From JABWCQ01 sp964587105 (GTDB lineage: Bacteria > Electryoneota > RPQS01), in contig CAZPKG010000015.1 of NCBI GenBank assembly GCA_964587105.1, positions 1 to 64,000 of the forward strand: a stretch of DNA of 64,000 bases. Reading direction: 5' to 3'. Every line of letters starts with the position of its first letter. Position 1 is the first letter of the stretch. Shown here piece by piece: positions 35,060 through 44,822 of this stretch. The notes under the pieces are model-generated. The model was given only the letters and a program-made list of their open reading frames with translations. It had not been told where the DNA came from and did not search any database. A program made the position numbers and the translations under genes.

Positions 35060-35119
35060 TTTCGGCAACCTCGCGCCGATTCTCGTTTCGAGTTCTAATT
35101 TTCACTACATACTACTCAA

Positions 35120-36331
35120 TTGCAAACTTCAAGCATCGCACGATGGCTTGCTCTAATTGCCATTTTCGTGCTGGTTGGCTGTTCCCAGCGTGAATCTGAC
35201 ACGGGAGCTGACGCCATTCCTGTTTCTCCCGCCGGCACGGAGGGCAAGACTGTGATTGCCGCCACACGCTCAGCGGAGTGGGACCTTAACCTTTCGGCGG
35301 GACGTGGCTCCACGCTGCAAATCGGTGAAGCCGCCGATTTCAAAGTTGTCTCAGCGATTCGTTTTCAACCCAATGATATTTTGCCCGACAGCGTGATCGT
35401 CGATACGGCGCGCATTCGTTTTCGCGTCGATCAGGTTTATCCGGGCCGCGGTAACGCTCCCGATTTGCGAATGCTGATCAAACAAATTACCGAGCCGTGG
35501 GATGAGGATTCATTGCGCCTAAGTGCGTTGCCGAACCGCGACAATTACCCTGTGATTGATACGCTACTCTTGCCGACCAACGAAATCGTTGCCGATTCCG
35601 TTTTGCCGACCGCCGTATATTGGGAGGTTCCGGACTCGATCTTTGACTCTTGGCTGCTCGATGACAGTTTGAATTACGGAATTTTGTTGGAAGCGGAGAA
35701 CCCCGATGTGATCGTCGGTATTCAGTCAGCCGAAGGCGCGGCGAACTACTCCGTACAATTGGAACTGAACGGTACACAATTCCCTGAAGATTCAAATTTC
35801 GCGGCGGTCGCGTGGGCAGATACCTTGCTGGCAATTGATGATGGTTACTTGGCTGCCGATTCAAGCGATTCACTTGCTCATCATTTGCGGATTAGTCAAG
35901 GCTCTTTTCGCCGCGCCTTGCTGTATTTTCCGCTGGACAGTGTGACCGCCAACCCGCTGCGCACCGTTGTAAGAGCATGGGTTCATCTGTACGCCGATTT
36001 GAGTGCGCCAAACAGCCTAACTTACTCGGGTTCGAATATTCTCTACAAGGATGCATCACTGACGGACACAAGGTGGTTTGCCGATCCGGACAGCGCCGTT
36101 CAGAGTTTCATTGCGCTCAGTTCAACAGCTTACGAAGCAGACAACGTCGAGCTTGCTTTTGAGGTTACGAACACTTTAGCCGGTATTGTCGGCAATCCTG
36201 ATCTAAATGGCGGCTATTCGGTTCAGGCCGCGCTTGAAAACGATGTTCTGACCAGACAGTTCTTTCATGGCCATGATAGCGAAGTCGATTCTCTCCGCCC
36301 AAGACTTGAGATTTGGTGGGTAGAGCCATGA
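35120..36331 (+). CDS. Lipoprotein of unknown function, DNRLRE-like beta domains
   Basis: 403 aa from TTG 35120. MQTSSIARWLALIAIFVLVGC gives a signal peptide with lipobox LVGC. Two repeat units of about 150 residues are suggested, each with a segment like DSVIVDTARIRFRV or RTVVRAWVHLYADL followed by WFADP..AVQ-like strands, typical of DNRLRE or carbohydrate-binding beta-sandwich repeats. Composition is acidic and strand-rich. It overlaps the following barrel gene by ATGA, so the two probably form a lipoprotein-barrel pair at the outer membrane. Function not recognised. Confidence 0.6.
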   Translation: MQTSSIARWLALIAIFVLVGCSQRESDTGADAIPVSPAGTEGKTVIAATRSAEWDLNLSAGRGSTLQIGEAADFKVVSAIRFQPNDILPDSVIVDTARIRFRVDQVYPGRGNAPDLRMLIKQITEPWDEDSLRLSALPNRDNYPVIDTLLLPTNEIVADSVLPTAVYWEVPDSIFDSWLLDDSLNYGILLEAENPDVIVGIQSAEGAANYSVQLELNGTQFPEDSNFAAVAWADTLLAIDDGYLAADSSDSLAHHLRISQGSFRRALLYFPLDSVTANPLRTVVRAWVHLYADLSAPNSLTYSGSNILYKDASLTDTRWFADPDSAVQSFIALSSTAYEADNVELAFEVTNTLAGIVGNPDLNGGYSVQAALENDVLTRQFFHGHDSEVDSLRPRLEIWWVEP

Positions 36332-37578
36332 GAATTCTTCTGCTTACACTTATCATTTCAAGCGGCGCTTATGCCGGTGGATCAGTTTTCGGAACCCAAG
36401 CCACTGGAGATCGCATTGTCACCGGCGGCGTTCGCGCAGTTGGGATGGGCGGCGCGGGACTTGCAATCTGGGACAGTCTTGGAATGCACTCGGAGAACGC
36501 CGCTGCAGCAGCTTACACGACAGGAGCAACGTTGCGAGTCGGTTTCTTTGGCGGCCTCTACGATACAAAGGACAAAAACACGTCGGACACTGACACCGAG
36601 TTCGGCTGGCAGGCATTTCGTCTCTATTTGAATGTTCATCCGCGCTACAAAATGGGCATCGGCATCGATCCTATTGCGCGCACCGACATCCGCTTGTACG
36701 GACAAGACAGTCTCGGTTTTCTAACGGACAGCGGAATGGTTTACGAAAACTACGAAAGCCGCAAAGTCTGGTTGGGAAGCAACACGGATATTCGTTGGGA
36801 TCACGCCGTTAAGCTCTCAGATAAGTTCGCGCTGGGCGGAACTGTTGCCTTTGCGTCAACCTATCTTGAAGTTAATCACTCGTTGGATTTTCCTTCAACC
36901 GGAAGTTCATCTGGCCCGCGCGACGTGTACTATCACGACGTGCATCGCTTCAGCGGATTTTGGGGCGGCCTGTCATTCCTTGCACGACCATCAGAAAGAC
37001 TGAGCGTCGGTGGATACTGGAAATCAGAAGCCGATGGCAATTGGGATTACGAACGCTCTGTCAATCACGGCGGCGAACGTCAGTTCAAGGAGTCAACCGG
37101 CACACGGCCCGGCGAATTCGGCGTTGGTGTCGGTTATCGCTGGGCGCCTAACTGGGCGGCCTATCTTGACGCAAAACAGCAAAGCTGGACAGTGAAACAA
37201 TACGGACCGATGTTCGAGAACTCAGGCCTAAGGGATCGCGATGCATTCTCAACAATGCTCGGAGTGGAAAAGCTCGGCGGCACGAGATTGACGGATGAGG
37301 GCTTTGACCGTTGGGACTACCGCGCCGGTCTTGCTTATCGCAAACAACCGTGGCAGGTGAATTCCGGAGACGCGGTCGGCGACGTGAATGAAATAGCGTT
37401 GTCGCTCGGTGTGACGATGCCGTTGGTTCAAGAGTCGGGAAAACTACATGTGGCTCTCGAGTTCGGGCAGCGCTCGGCATCAGACGTTGACGTTACCGAG
37501 AGTTTTGGCAGATTCTATTTACAACTTGATATGCACGAGCGCTGGTTCAAACGCGAGCAGCGCAAACTGCGGGACTAA
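36328..37578 (+). CDS. Outer-membrane beta-barrel protein (OmpP1/FadL- or PorV-like)
   Basis: 416 aa from ATG 36328 (overlapping the lipoprotein stop), signal peptide MRILLLTLIISSGAYA. The mature N-terminus GTQATGDRIVTGGVRAVGMGGAGLAIWDSLGMHSENAAAAAYTTG has the GxRAxGMGGAxxA signature shared by FadL and PorV families; the remainder is amphipathic strands ending FYLQLDMHERW. A channel or transport role is likely; ligand unknown. Seven nucleotides separate it from glyA. Confidence 0.68.
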   Translation: MRILLLTLIISSGAYAGGSVFGTQATGDRIVTGGVRAVGMGGAGLAIWDSLGMHSENAAAAAYTTGATLRVGFFGGLYDTKDKNTSDTDTEFGWQAFRLYLNVHPRYKMGIGIDPIARTDIRLYGQDSLGFLTDSGMVYENYESRKVWLGSNTDIRWDHAVKLSDKFALGGTVAFASTYLEVNHSLDFPSTGSSSGPRDVYYHDVHRFSGFWGGLSFLARPSERLSVGGYWKSEADGNWDYERSVNHGGERQFKESTGTRPGEFGVGVGYRWAPNWAAYLDAKQQSWTVKQYGPMFENSGLRDRDAFSTMLGVEKLGGTRLTDEGFDRWDYRAGLAYRKQPWQVNSGDAVGDVNEIALSLGVTMPLVQESGKLHVALEFGQRSASDVDVTESFGRFYLQLDMHERWFKREQRKLRD

Positions 37579-37584
37579 TCTATC

Positions 37585-38898
37585 ATGAGCGCACATCTAA
37601 AGAACATATTAGGTCAAAGCGATCCGTCCGTTGCCGCCATAATTGATCGCGAACGCTCGCGGCAAAATGAAGGACTTGAATTGATTGCCTCGGAAAACTT
37701 CGTTTCACCTGCCGTGCTGGAAGCAATGGGCAACGTGATGACGAACAAATACGCCGAGGGTCTGCCGGGCAAGCGTTACTACGGCGGCTGCAAATACGTT
37801 GATGAAGTCGAAACTTTGGCTATTGATCGTGCCAAAGAATTATTTGGCGCCAAATGGGCCAATGTGCAACCGCATTCCGGTGCGCAGGCCAATATGGCCG
37901 TCTATTTCACATTGCTCAAACCGCGCGACAAAATTCTCGGCATGGACCTCGCGCACGGCGGACATCTGACGCATGGTTCGCCCGTAAATTTTTCCGGTCG
38001 CTTGTTTGAGGTCGTGAGCTACGGCGTGACGCGCGATACCAATCGAATTGATATGGATGACGTCGCGGCCAAAGCGCGCGAACACAAACCCAAATTGATC
38101 ATGACCGGATCGTCAGCCTATCCGCGCAATTGGGAGCTCGCAAAGTTTCGTGAGATTGCAGATGAGGTCGGGGCATACTTGATTTGCGATATGTCGCACT
38201 TCTCAGGATTGGTTGCAGGCAAGATTCATCCCGACGTTCTGCCGTATTGTCACGCAGTAACTTCTACTACTCACAAGACATTGCGCGGCCCGCGTGGTGG
38301 TATTGTGCTCTCGAACGAAGAAGGCGGCGAGCTTATGCTTGCTGGAATGCCTAAACCGAAGAGCTATTGGGATGCGTTTGACAGTTGGGTTTTCCCCGGC
38401 GTGCAAGGCGGCCCGTTGATGCATGTAATTGCCGGGAAAGCCGTCGCGTTCGGTGAAGCTCTTAAACCTGAGTTTCACGACTATGCGCGCAAAGTGGTTG
38501 ACAATGCCAAGATGCTCGCCGATGAAATGATGTCGCGTGGATACAAAGTTGTCTCCGGCGGGACGGATACTCATCTTGTTCTGCTCGATCTTTCACCGCT
38601 CGGCAAGACGGGCAAAGCCGCCGAGAAAGCGCTCGAAGCCGCTGACATTACGGTCAACAAAAATATGGTTCCCTATGATCCGCAAAAACCATTGGTCACT
38701 TCGGGCGTGCGCATCGGTTCGCCTGCTGTCACGTCGCGCGGCATGGGAACGTCGGAAATGAAAAAGATCGCCGAGTTGATTGACTTGGTGATTCAAAATC
38801 TTGATTCCGAAGAGGTCATTGGCAAGGTGAAGTCGCAAGTTCACGAGTTGACGCGCGGTTTTCCACTCTATCCGCAAGCATTCCGTTATGGCATTTAG
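37585..38898 (+). CDS. glyA: Serine hydroxymethyltransferase
   Basis: 437 aa. PLP-binding Lys231 lies in TSTTHKTLRGPRGG; other signatures are ELIASENFVSPAVLEAMG, NKYAEGLPGKRYYGGC and TSGVRIGSPAVTSRGMG. It converts serine to glycine while charging tetrahydrofolate with one carbon. No glycine riboswitch was seen upstream; it appears to be read from the operon of envelope genes. nrdR follows after 8 nt. Confidence 0.97.
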   Translation: MSAHLKNILGQSDPSVAAIIDRERSRQNEGLELIASENFVSPAVLEAMGNVMTNKYAEGLPGKRYYGGCKYVDEVETLAIDRAKELFGAKWANVQPHSGAQANMAVYFTLLKPRDKILGMDLAHGGHLTHGSPVNFSGRLFEVVSYGVTRDTNRIDMDDVAAKAREHKPKLIMTGSSAYPRNWELAKFREIADEVGAYLICDMSHFSGLVAGKIHPDVLPYCHAVTSTTHKTLRGPRGGIVLSNEEGGELMLAGMPKPKSYWDAFDSWVFPGVQGGPLMHVIAGKAVAFGEALKPEFHDYARKVVDNAKMLADEMMSRGYKVVSGGTDTHLVLLDLSPLGKTGKAAEKALEAADITVNKNMVPYDPQKPLVTSGVRIGSPAVTSRGMGTSEMKKIAELIDLVIQNLDSEEVIGKVKSQVHELTRGFPLYPQAFRYGI

Positions 38899-38906
38899 GA
38901 GTAACT

Positions 38907-39395
38907 TTGCGCTGCCCGTTTTGCAGCACTGACGACGACCGGGTCATTGACTCGCGTCCCGCAAAAGAAGGTCGCGCGATTCGCCGCCGCCGCGAATGTT
39001 TGAAGTGCGGTCATCGCTTCACCACATACGAATCCATTGAAGTCCGGATCGTTCACGTCATAAAGTCTGACGGAGCCCGCGAACCTTTCGACCGCGAAAA
39101 GGTTTATCGCGGGCTTTCTATTGCCTGTATCAAACGGCCTGTTGCGACCGAAGTGATCGAGAATATGACCGACGCAATTGAAGCCCGCGTGCTCGCCGAG
39201 GCCGATCGCGAAGTAACCGCGTCTCAAATCGGTCAATGGATTCTCGAAGAACTTGTTAATGTGGATGAAGTCGCATACGTCAGATTCGCTTCCGTGTACA
39301 AGCGCTACATGTCCGTGAATGAGTTCTTAGAGGAGTTGAAGAAGATTAAGAGCGAGAAGTTTGAGCAACGGCTAAATCGAGGCGCGCTCGAGTGA
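38907..39395 (+). CDS. nrdR: Transcriptional repressor NrdR
   Basis: 162 aa from TTG 38907 with AGGAG upstream. The zinc ribbon is complete (Cys3, Cys6, Cys31, Cys34), followed by the nucleotide-sensing ATP-cone domain (HVIKSDGAREPFDREKVYRGL). NrdR represses ribonucleotide reductase genes when dATP is high; no nrd genes are in the window. The glyA-nrdR neighbourhood is frequent in bacteria. It overlaps the lpxK start by GTGA. Confidence 0.94.
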   Translation: MRCPFCSTDDDRVIDSRPAKEGRAIRRRRECLKCGHRFTTYESIEVRIVHVIKSDGAREPFDREKVYRGLSIACIKRPVATEVIENMTDAIEARVLAEADREVTASQIGQWILEELVNVDEVAYVRFASVYKRYMSVNEFLEELKKIKSEKFEQRLNRGALE

Positions 39396-40363
39396 TTCTT
39401 ACTCTCGCTGAGAAACTCTACGGCGTTTTTGCCGACACCTATCATCGCAAGTGGGACAAACGAGGTGGATGGCGCGCTCCCGTTCCTGTAATTTCTGTTG
39501 GCAACATTACTGTCGGGGGCAACGGCAAAACTCCATTTGTTATTGCTTTAGTCAAGTTGTTTGAGCAGAAGTTTCCTCATTTGCGCGAGCGGAACCGCAT
39601 TGCAATACTGAGTCGCGGATATGGCCGTAAGTCCAAAGAGCTTACCATTGTCGAAATTGATTCGCATTGGGAAGAGAGCGGCGACGAGCCGCTCTTAATC
39701 AAACGTAGCTGCCCAAATGCGCTCGTGATTGCAAATGCCCGCCGGGTCGAATCTGCGAAAGTTGCCGCCAATGAGTTTGGAGCAAGACTGATTTTGTTAG
39801 ATGATGGTTTCCAGCACCGACCTCTCGCTCGTGACATCGATCTCGTAATGCTGGACTCCGAATTTCCGTTTGACAATGGACGCCTGCTCCCAGCCGGCCG
39901 GCTTCGCGAGCGGACGACTGCAATTTTTCGCGCCTCAGCCGTCATCTTTGTTGGAATTGGCGAAGCCTCGAAAACAGTTGCCGAGGTTCACGGCAAACCT
40001 GAATTTCAGGCCGTTCCAGCATCCCTGACCGAGTCTTGGGCAGATAAGCCGTCTGGGCCAGTGTTCTTGCTCACAGGAATAGCCAGACCAGACAGAGTTA
40101 GAAATTACTTAGAAAAAGCGAACATCCAAGTCGTTGGGCATCGTGTGTTCCGTGACCACCATGCTTTCTTGGATACAGAACTCTTGTCTGTTGCAGATGA
40201 AGCTCGATCCTTGAATGCCGAAGTAGTTCTGACAACTGCTAAAGACTCCATTCGTATCCGCTCATGGCAAGGTAGTTTACCTCTAAAGATAATTCCCTAT
40301 GACCTTGCCATTTCTCGGCCAGACGATCTTATTACTTGGATGCAGACTCGTATTGAATTGTAG
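39392..40363 (+). CDS. lpxK: Tetraacyldisaccharide 4'-kinase
   Basis: 323 aa, from GTG 39392. A short amphipathic segment at the N-terminus (LAEKLYGVFADTYHR) is followed by the phosphate loop PVISVGNITVGGNGKTPF, the RGYGRKS segment and LDDGFQHRPLARDIDLVMLD, all typical of LpxK. It phosphorylates the 4' position of lipid A precursor at the inner membrane, so this organism makes lipid A. Other lpx genes are not in the window. Confidence 0.93.
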   Translation: MILTLAEKLYGVFADTYHRKWDKRGGWRAPVPVISVGNITVGGNGKTPFVIALVKLFEQKFPHLRERNRIAILSRGYGRKSKELTIVEIDSHWEESGDEPLLIKRSCPNALVIANARRVESAKVAANEFGARLILLDDGFQHRPLARDIDLVMLDSEFPFDNGRLLPAGRLRERTTAIFRASAVIFVGIGEASKTVAEVHGKPEFQAVPASLTESWADKPSGPVFLLTGIARPDRVRNYLEKANIQVVGHRVFRDHHAFLDTELLSVADEARSLNAEVVLTTAKDSIRIRSWQGSLPLKIIPYDLAISRPDDLITWMQTRIEL

Positions 40364-40488
40364 AAGTTCGTGATTCGTAAGTGGCAAAGAGTTCATTTGG
40401 TTAAGGTTGCGAGGCCATTCAAAACCCTAACATTTTATTTGTTATTTAATTAAGCATTATGCACTTTGAGCAATGCTTCACAAAATGA

Positions 40489-40517
40489 TTGACTTTTTGT
40501 GGAGATATGGCTATATT
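40489..40517 (+). promoter_or_regulatory. Promoter of the nuoJKLMN operon
   Basis: TTGACT (40489-40494), 17 nt, TATATT (40512-40517), predicted start about 40524, 41 nt before nuoJ. An inverted repeat AAGCATT / AATGCTT (40452-40458, 40472-40478) lies just upstream. Confidence 0.72.
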
Positions 40518-40564
40518 CAGCAATCTATGGATGTTATAGAGTATCCGCGTAGTAACTGACCGCT

Positions 40565-41089
40565 ATGGGCCTGGAGTCAATCTTATTTCTGTTGCTTGCG
40601 GTCGGAGCGGTGCTGACGGCCCTTTTGGTCGTCACTTCGCCGTCGCCCATCGGTTCGGCTCTCTATCTCGTCGGTACCATGTTTTGTCTGGCCGGTTTGT
40701 ACGTCTTGCTGGCCGCCCCATTTCTCGCAGCTATCCAGATGATCGTGTATGCAGGAGCCATTATTGTGCTCCTGCTTTTTGTTATTATGCTCCTGAATTT
40801 GCGCCGAATTGATGAAGTCCTTTCCAAAGGCTGGCGAATCGCCGGGCTTTTTGTGGCTGGACTGACTCTGTTTGCGCTGTTTATGGCCATCGTGCGTGGG
40901 AGTTCGGTCCTGCCCGAAATGCCATCTATACCCGATGAGTTTGGCAAAGTCAAAGAACTGGGCAAGATTTTGTTCAGCAAATACCTCTATGCATTTGAGG
41001 CCACGTCGGTACTCTTGCTTGCGGCCATGATCGGCGCAGTAGCGCTTGTGCGCAAAGAGGGAAAGGCGGGAGGAAAAGATGCAAGTTGA
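40565..41089 (+). CDS. nuoJ: NADH-quinone oxidoreductase subunit J
   Basis: 174 aa, five predicted transmembrane helices (first three: ESILFLLLAVGAVLTALLVV, IGSALYLVGTMFCLAGLYVLL, FLAAIQMIVYAGAIIVLLLFVIMLL). AAIQMIVYAGAI is the hallmark of complex I subunit J (ND6). It is the first gene of the cluster, immediately after a strong promoter. Overlaps nuoK by 11 nt. Confidence 0.92.
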   Translation: MGLESILFLLLAVGAVLTALLVVTSPSPIGSALYLVGTMFCLAGLYVLLAAPFLAAIQMIVYAGAIIVLLLFVIMLLNLRRIDEVLSKGWRIAGLFVAGLTLFALFMAIVRGSSVLPEMPSIPDEFGKVKELGKILFSKYLYAFEATSVLLLAAMIGAVALVRKEGKAGGKDAS

Positions 41090-41384
41090 ACTTGCTCATT
41101 ACCTTCTCTTAGCTGCTGTGCTCTTCGGCATCGGTACGATGGGTGTGCTCACACGCAAAAACCTTATCATTATCTTGATGTCCGTCGAGCTGATGCTCAA
41201 CTCCGTCAACTTGACGTTCATTGCTCTGGCCCGCCATGCGGCGGATCAGGAAGCACAAGTGGTCGTGTTCTTTGTTCTTTGCGTCGCCGCCGCCGAAGTT
41301 GCGGTAGGCTTGGCAATTCTAATCTCGGTGTGGCGTAAACGCGGAACCATGAACGTTGATGCGCTAAGCGCACTCAAAGGCTAA
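41079..41384 (+). CDS. nuoK: NADH-quinone oxidoreductase subunit K
   Basis: 101 aa from ATG 41079 (AGGAAAAG upstream), three transmembrane helices, with LAHYLLLAAVLFGIGTMGVLTRKNLIIILMSVELMLNSVNL including the conserved membrane glutamate, and VVVFFVLCVAAAEVAVGLAIL. ND4L homologue contributing to the proton path. Overlaps nuoL by one base. Confidence 0.95.
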   Translation: MQVELAHYLLLAAVLFGIGTMGVLTRKNLIIILMSVELMLNSVNLTFIALARHAADQEAQVVVFFVLCVAAAEVAVGLAILISVWRKRGTMNVDALSALKG

Positions 41385-43306
41385 TGCTCGAACTGCTTTA
41401 TCTAATTCCGCTCTTCCCGCTGTTAGGCGTCCTGCTCAACAGCTTTGTGTTGCGCGGTCAATCGGAAAAAGTCGTTGGCTCCGTCGCTTCCTTAATGGTC
41501 GGCGCGAGCTTCGTCGTTGCCCTCGGGGGATTCTTCCAACTTCTTAGTATGGTTCCCGAAGCTCGACACTTCGAGCTTGAGATGTTCCGCTGGATTATCG
41601 TCGGAAACTTCTCGGCTCAGGCCAGCTTCCTCGCTGATCCGCTCTCTATGGTGATGATGTTGATAGTCACCGGTGTTTCGACGCTGATCCACATCTACTC
41701 CATCGGGTACATGCATGGCGATGAAGGCTTCCGCAAGTTTTTCATCTACCTGAATCTGTTCGTGTTCTTCATGCTCCTTCTGGTCATGGGGAGCAATTAC
41801 CTTGTGATGTTTGTGGGCTGGGAAGGCGTCGGTCTTTGTTCTTATCTGTTGATTGGCTTCTGGTACACCGACGAGCTAAAGGCATCGGCGGGCAAGAAAG
41901 CCTTCATCATGAACCGCATCGGCGACTTCGGATTCTTGCTCGCGATCTTCTTGATCTGGACAACATTTGGCACGATCAACTTCCGCGAGATTCAGCCGAT
42001 GGCTCAAGCCTATCCAGTTGGTGCGGGTGTGATCACGGCTATCTGTCTCTTGCTGTTCACCGGAGCGACCGGTAAGTCCGCGCAGCTTCCTCTATATACA
42101 TGGCTGCCTGACGCTATGGCGGGTCCGACTCCCGTGTCGGCCTTGATCCATGCTGCAACGATGGTCACCGCCGGTGTTTACATGATTGTTCGCTCGAATT
42201 TCCTGTTCTCACTTTCACCAGATGCAATGCTGGTCGTTGCATGGGTTGGTGGCCTGACGGCTTTGTTCGCGGCGACAATCGGATTGGTTCAGACGGACAT
42301 CAAAAAAGTTCTCGCCTATTCCACGGTGAGTCAACTTGGCTTCATGTTCCTTGCCTGCGGGGTCGGAGCCTATACTGCCGCCGTATTCCACTTAATGACG
42401 CACGCCTTCTTCAAAGGTCTGTTGTTCTTGGGATCAGGTTCAGTTATTCATGGTATGTCTGACGAGCAGGATATACGTTTGATGGGTGGCCTGAAAAGCA
42501 AGATGCCCGTCACTTATATGACATTCCTTGTCGGCACGCTTGCTATTGCCGGAATACCCGGCCTGGCAGGATTCTTCTCTAAAGATGAGATTCTTTGGAA
42601 GACTTATGAGTCCCATCACGTCGTACTGTGGGCTATCGGTCTGACTGCCGCTTTTTGCACGGCCTTTTATATGTTCAGACTGTTGTTCTTGACTTTCTTC
42701 GGCAAGTTCCGAGGTTCTAAAGCGCAGGAACATCATGTTCATGAGTCACCCAAGCTGATGACCGTCCCGCTTATGGTGCTGGCTGTGCTTTCAGCAATTG
42801 GCGGGTACATCGGTGTTCCGCACGCGCTTGGCGGGCACAACTTCTTCCATGATTGGCTTGCTCCGCTGATTTCTGAAAGCGGTGTATCTCACGGAGGCGG
42901 CGAGCACGCAGGAGTGCCGACGGCTGAATACGTTTTGATGGCCGCGTCCGTTCTTGTGGCTTTGTTGGGTATCTTATTGGCGCGCAGTTGGTATCTCGGT
43001 AAGTCCACTACGGTCGAGTCGCTCGGAAAATCCGGTATGCGCAATCTGCTTTACAACAAATACTGGGTTGACCAGATTTATGACAGCGTGATTTCGCAAC
43101 CGCTCGTGAAGGCTTCCGAACTCATGGCTAAGTATGTTGACCAAGGTACAATTGACGGAGCGGTCAATGGAATAGGCTCAACAGTCTCCGGCGTCGGCGG
43201 CGTCGTGCGTAGGATTCAAACCGGCGTGACGCAGAATTATGCCGTGATGATGGGAATGGGCACCGTAGTCTTGTTAGGCGTCTTAATCTGGTCGGTATTG
43301 GGATAA
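41384..43306 (+). CDS. nuoL: NADH-quinone oxidoreductase subunit L
   Basis: 640 aa, about 16 membrane helices, the antiporter-like ND5 subunit. It shows MFVGWEGVGLCSYLLIGFW, the lysine/histidine channel helix TGKSAQLPLYTWLPDAMAGPTPVSALIHAATMVTAG, and the long C-terminal extension that lies along the membrane arm (residues about 540-640). Pumps protons in the distal arm. Starts on the nuoK stop (TAATG). Confidence 0.96.
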   Translation: MLELLYLIPLFPLLGVLLNSFVLRGQSEKVVGSVASLMVGASFVVALGGFFQLLSMVPEARHFELEMFRWIIVGNFSAQASFLADPLSMVMMLIVTGVSTLIHIYSIGYMHGDEGFRKFFIYLNLFVFFMLLLVMGSNYLVMFVGWEGVGLCSYLLIGFWYTDELKASAGKKAFIMNRIGDFGFLLAIFLIWTTFGTINFREIQPMAQAYPVGAGVITAICLLLFTGATGKSAQLPLYTWLPDAMAGPTPVSALIHAATMVTAGVYMIVRSNFLFSLSPDAMLVVAWVGGLTALFAATIGLVQTDIKKVLAYSTVSQLGFMFLACGVGAYTAAVFHLMTHAFFKGLLFLGSGSVIHGMSDEQDIRLMGGLKSKMPVTYMTFLVGTLAIAGIPGLAGFFSKDEILWKTYESHHVVLWAIGLTAAFCTAFYMFRLLFLTFFGKFRGSKAQEHHVHESPKLMTVPLMVLAVLSAIGGYIGVPHALGGHNFFHDWLAPLISESGVSHGGGEHAGVPTAEYVLMAASVLVALLGILLARSWYLGKSTTVESLGKSGMRNLLYNKYWVDQIYDSVISQPLVKASELMAKYVDQGTIDGAVNGIGSTVSGVGGVVRRIQTGVTQNYAVMMGMGTVVLLGVLIWSVLG

Positions 43307-43310
43307 GCTC

Positions 43311-44822
43311 ATGCTCCTCACTCTTTGCATAGCCATCCCCGCCGTTGCCAGCTTGCTGATTCTGCTACTGCCGCGCACTTCTCCGAATGTCATCCGTTGG
43401 ACGGCATTGGGTGCAAGCATCGCGGCTTTTCTCGTTTCATTAGTTGTCTATGCCAACTTCCAAGTCGGCGAGGCTGCCTTTCAAATGGTTGAGAAGCTCC
43501 CGTGGATTCCATCTATTGGAGCGGAATGGCATTTAGGTGTTGATGGAATAAGCCTATTCCTGATCGTCTTGACTACGCTACTGACCGTGCTTTGCATCAT
43601 CAGCAGTTGGCATAGCATTCACGAACGAGTTCAGGAGTATTTCTTCTTCTTCCTGCTGCTGGAAGCGGGCATGGTTGGTGTGTTTGCCGCGCTTGACCTG
43701 TTCGTCTTTTATGTCATGTGGGAAGTCATGCTCGTTCCGATGTTCTTCCTGATCGGAGTGTGGGGCGGGCAAAGACGGCTTTACGCGACAATCAAGTTCT
43801 TCTTGTTCACGATGGCGGGTTCTGTGCTGATGCTCGCGGGAATTTTGTATGTGTATTTTCACACTCTGGACCCCGAAACCGGCAAGCACACCTTCAATCT
43901 GTTGATGGCGACAGATCAATCGAAATATGCCCTTGACGTTCAGCGCTGGTTGTTCCTGGCATTTGGACTGGCCTTTGCCATCAAGGTCCCGCTATTCCCG
44001 TTGCACACTTGGCTGCCAGATGCACATACGGAGGCTCCGACCGCGGGTTCCGTGATTCTTGCCGGTGTTCTGCTCAAAATGGGAACCTACGGTTTCTTGC
44101 GATTCTGTCTCCCGATGTTCCCGCAAGCTACACTTGAATTTGTTCCATGGATCAGTTGGCTCGCGCTGATCGGTATTGTCTATGGCGCGTTGGTGGCGAT
44201 GGTCCAAAAAGACATGAAGAAACTCGTTGCGTATTCATCCGTGGCGCACTTGGGTTTTGTCATGCTCGGTACATTTGCCTTGAACCAGCAGGGTTTGACC
44301 GGTTCGCTTCTGCAGCAGATCAATCATGGTATCTCAACCGGCGCGCTGTTTCTCTTAGTCGGTGTTGTCTATGAGCGCCGTCACACGCGATTGATTGCTG
44401 ACTACGGCGGAATCGCCAAAGCTATGCCGGTTTATGCCGTGCTATTCCTGATTATTGCTTTGTCCTCAATCGGCCTGCCGACGACCAATGGTTTCGTGGG
44501 CGAGTTCCTGATTTTGCTGGGTACATTCTCCTCGAATACTTTCTACGGCGTGGTTGCCACATCCGGCGTTATTCTTGCCGCAGTTTATCTGCTCTGGATG
44601 TATCAACGAGTATTCTACGGCAAGATCGTTCACGAAGAAAACAACAAACTAAAGGACATTACGCTTGTCGAAGCATTGCCCATCGTTGTGTTAGTCGTGC
44701 TGGCAATTTGGATCGGCGTTTATCCTGACCCACTGATTGTCCGGATGGAACCATCGTTGCAGCTTGTGCTGGATAAGTTCCAACAAAGTGAATTCTCTCA
44801 ATTGATCGGAGTGTTGCCGTAA
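43311..44822 (+). CDS. nuoM: NADH-quinone oxidoreductase subunit M
   Basis: 503 aa, about 14 transmembrane helices, ND4-type antiporter-like subunit. FVFYVMWEVMLVPMFFLIGVWGG contains the conserved glutamate, and AIKVPLFPLHTWLPDAHTEAPTAGSVILAGVLLKMGTYGFLRF the conserved channel helix. Four nucleotides after nuoL; overlaps nuoN by TAATG. Confidence 0.96.
   Translation: MLLTLCIAIPAVASLLILLLPRTSPNVIRWTALGASIAAFLVSLVVYANFQVGEAAFQMVEKLPWIPSIGAEWHLGVDGISLFLIVLTTLLTVLCIISSWHSIHERVQEYFFFFLLLEAGMVGVFAALDLFVFYVMWEVMLVPMFFLIGVWGGQRRLYATIKFFLFTMAGSVLMLAGILYVYFHTLDPETGKHTFNLLMATDQSKYALDVQRWLFLAFGLAFAIKVPLFPLHTWLPDAHTEAPTAGSVILAGVLLKMGTYGFLRFCLPMFPQATLEFVPWISWLALIGIVYGALVAMVQKDMKKLVAYSSVAHLGFVMLGTFALNQQGLTGSLLQQINHGISTGALFLLVGVVYERRHTRLIADYGGIAKAMPVYAVLFLIIALSSIGLPTTNGFVGEFLILLGTFSSNTFYGVVATSGVILAAVYLLWMYQRVFYGKIVHEENNKLKDITLVEALPIVVLVVLAIWIGVYPDPLIVRMEPSLQLVLDKFQQSEFSQLIGVLP

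Noticed and set aside
37579..37584. Glycine riboswitch before glyA
   Set aside because: Only a 6-nt gap to the preceding gene.
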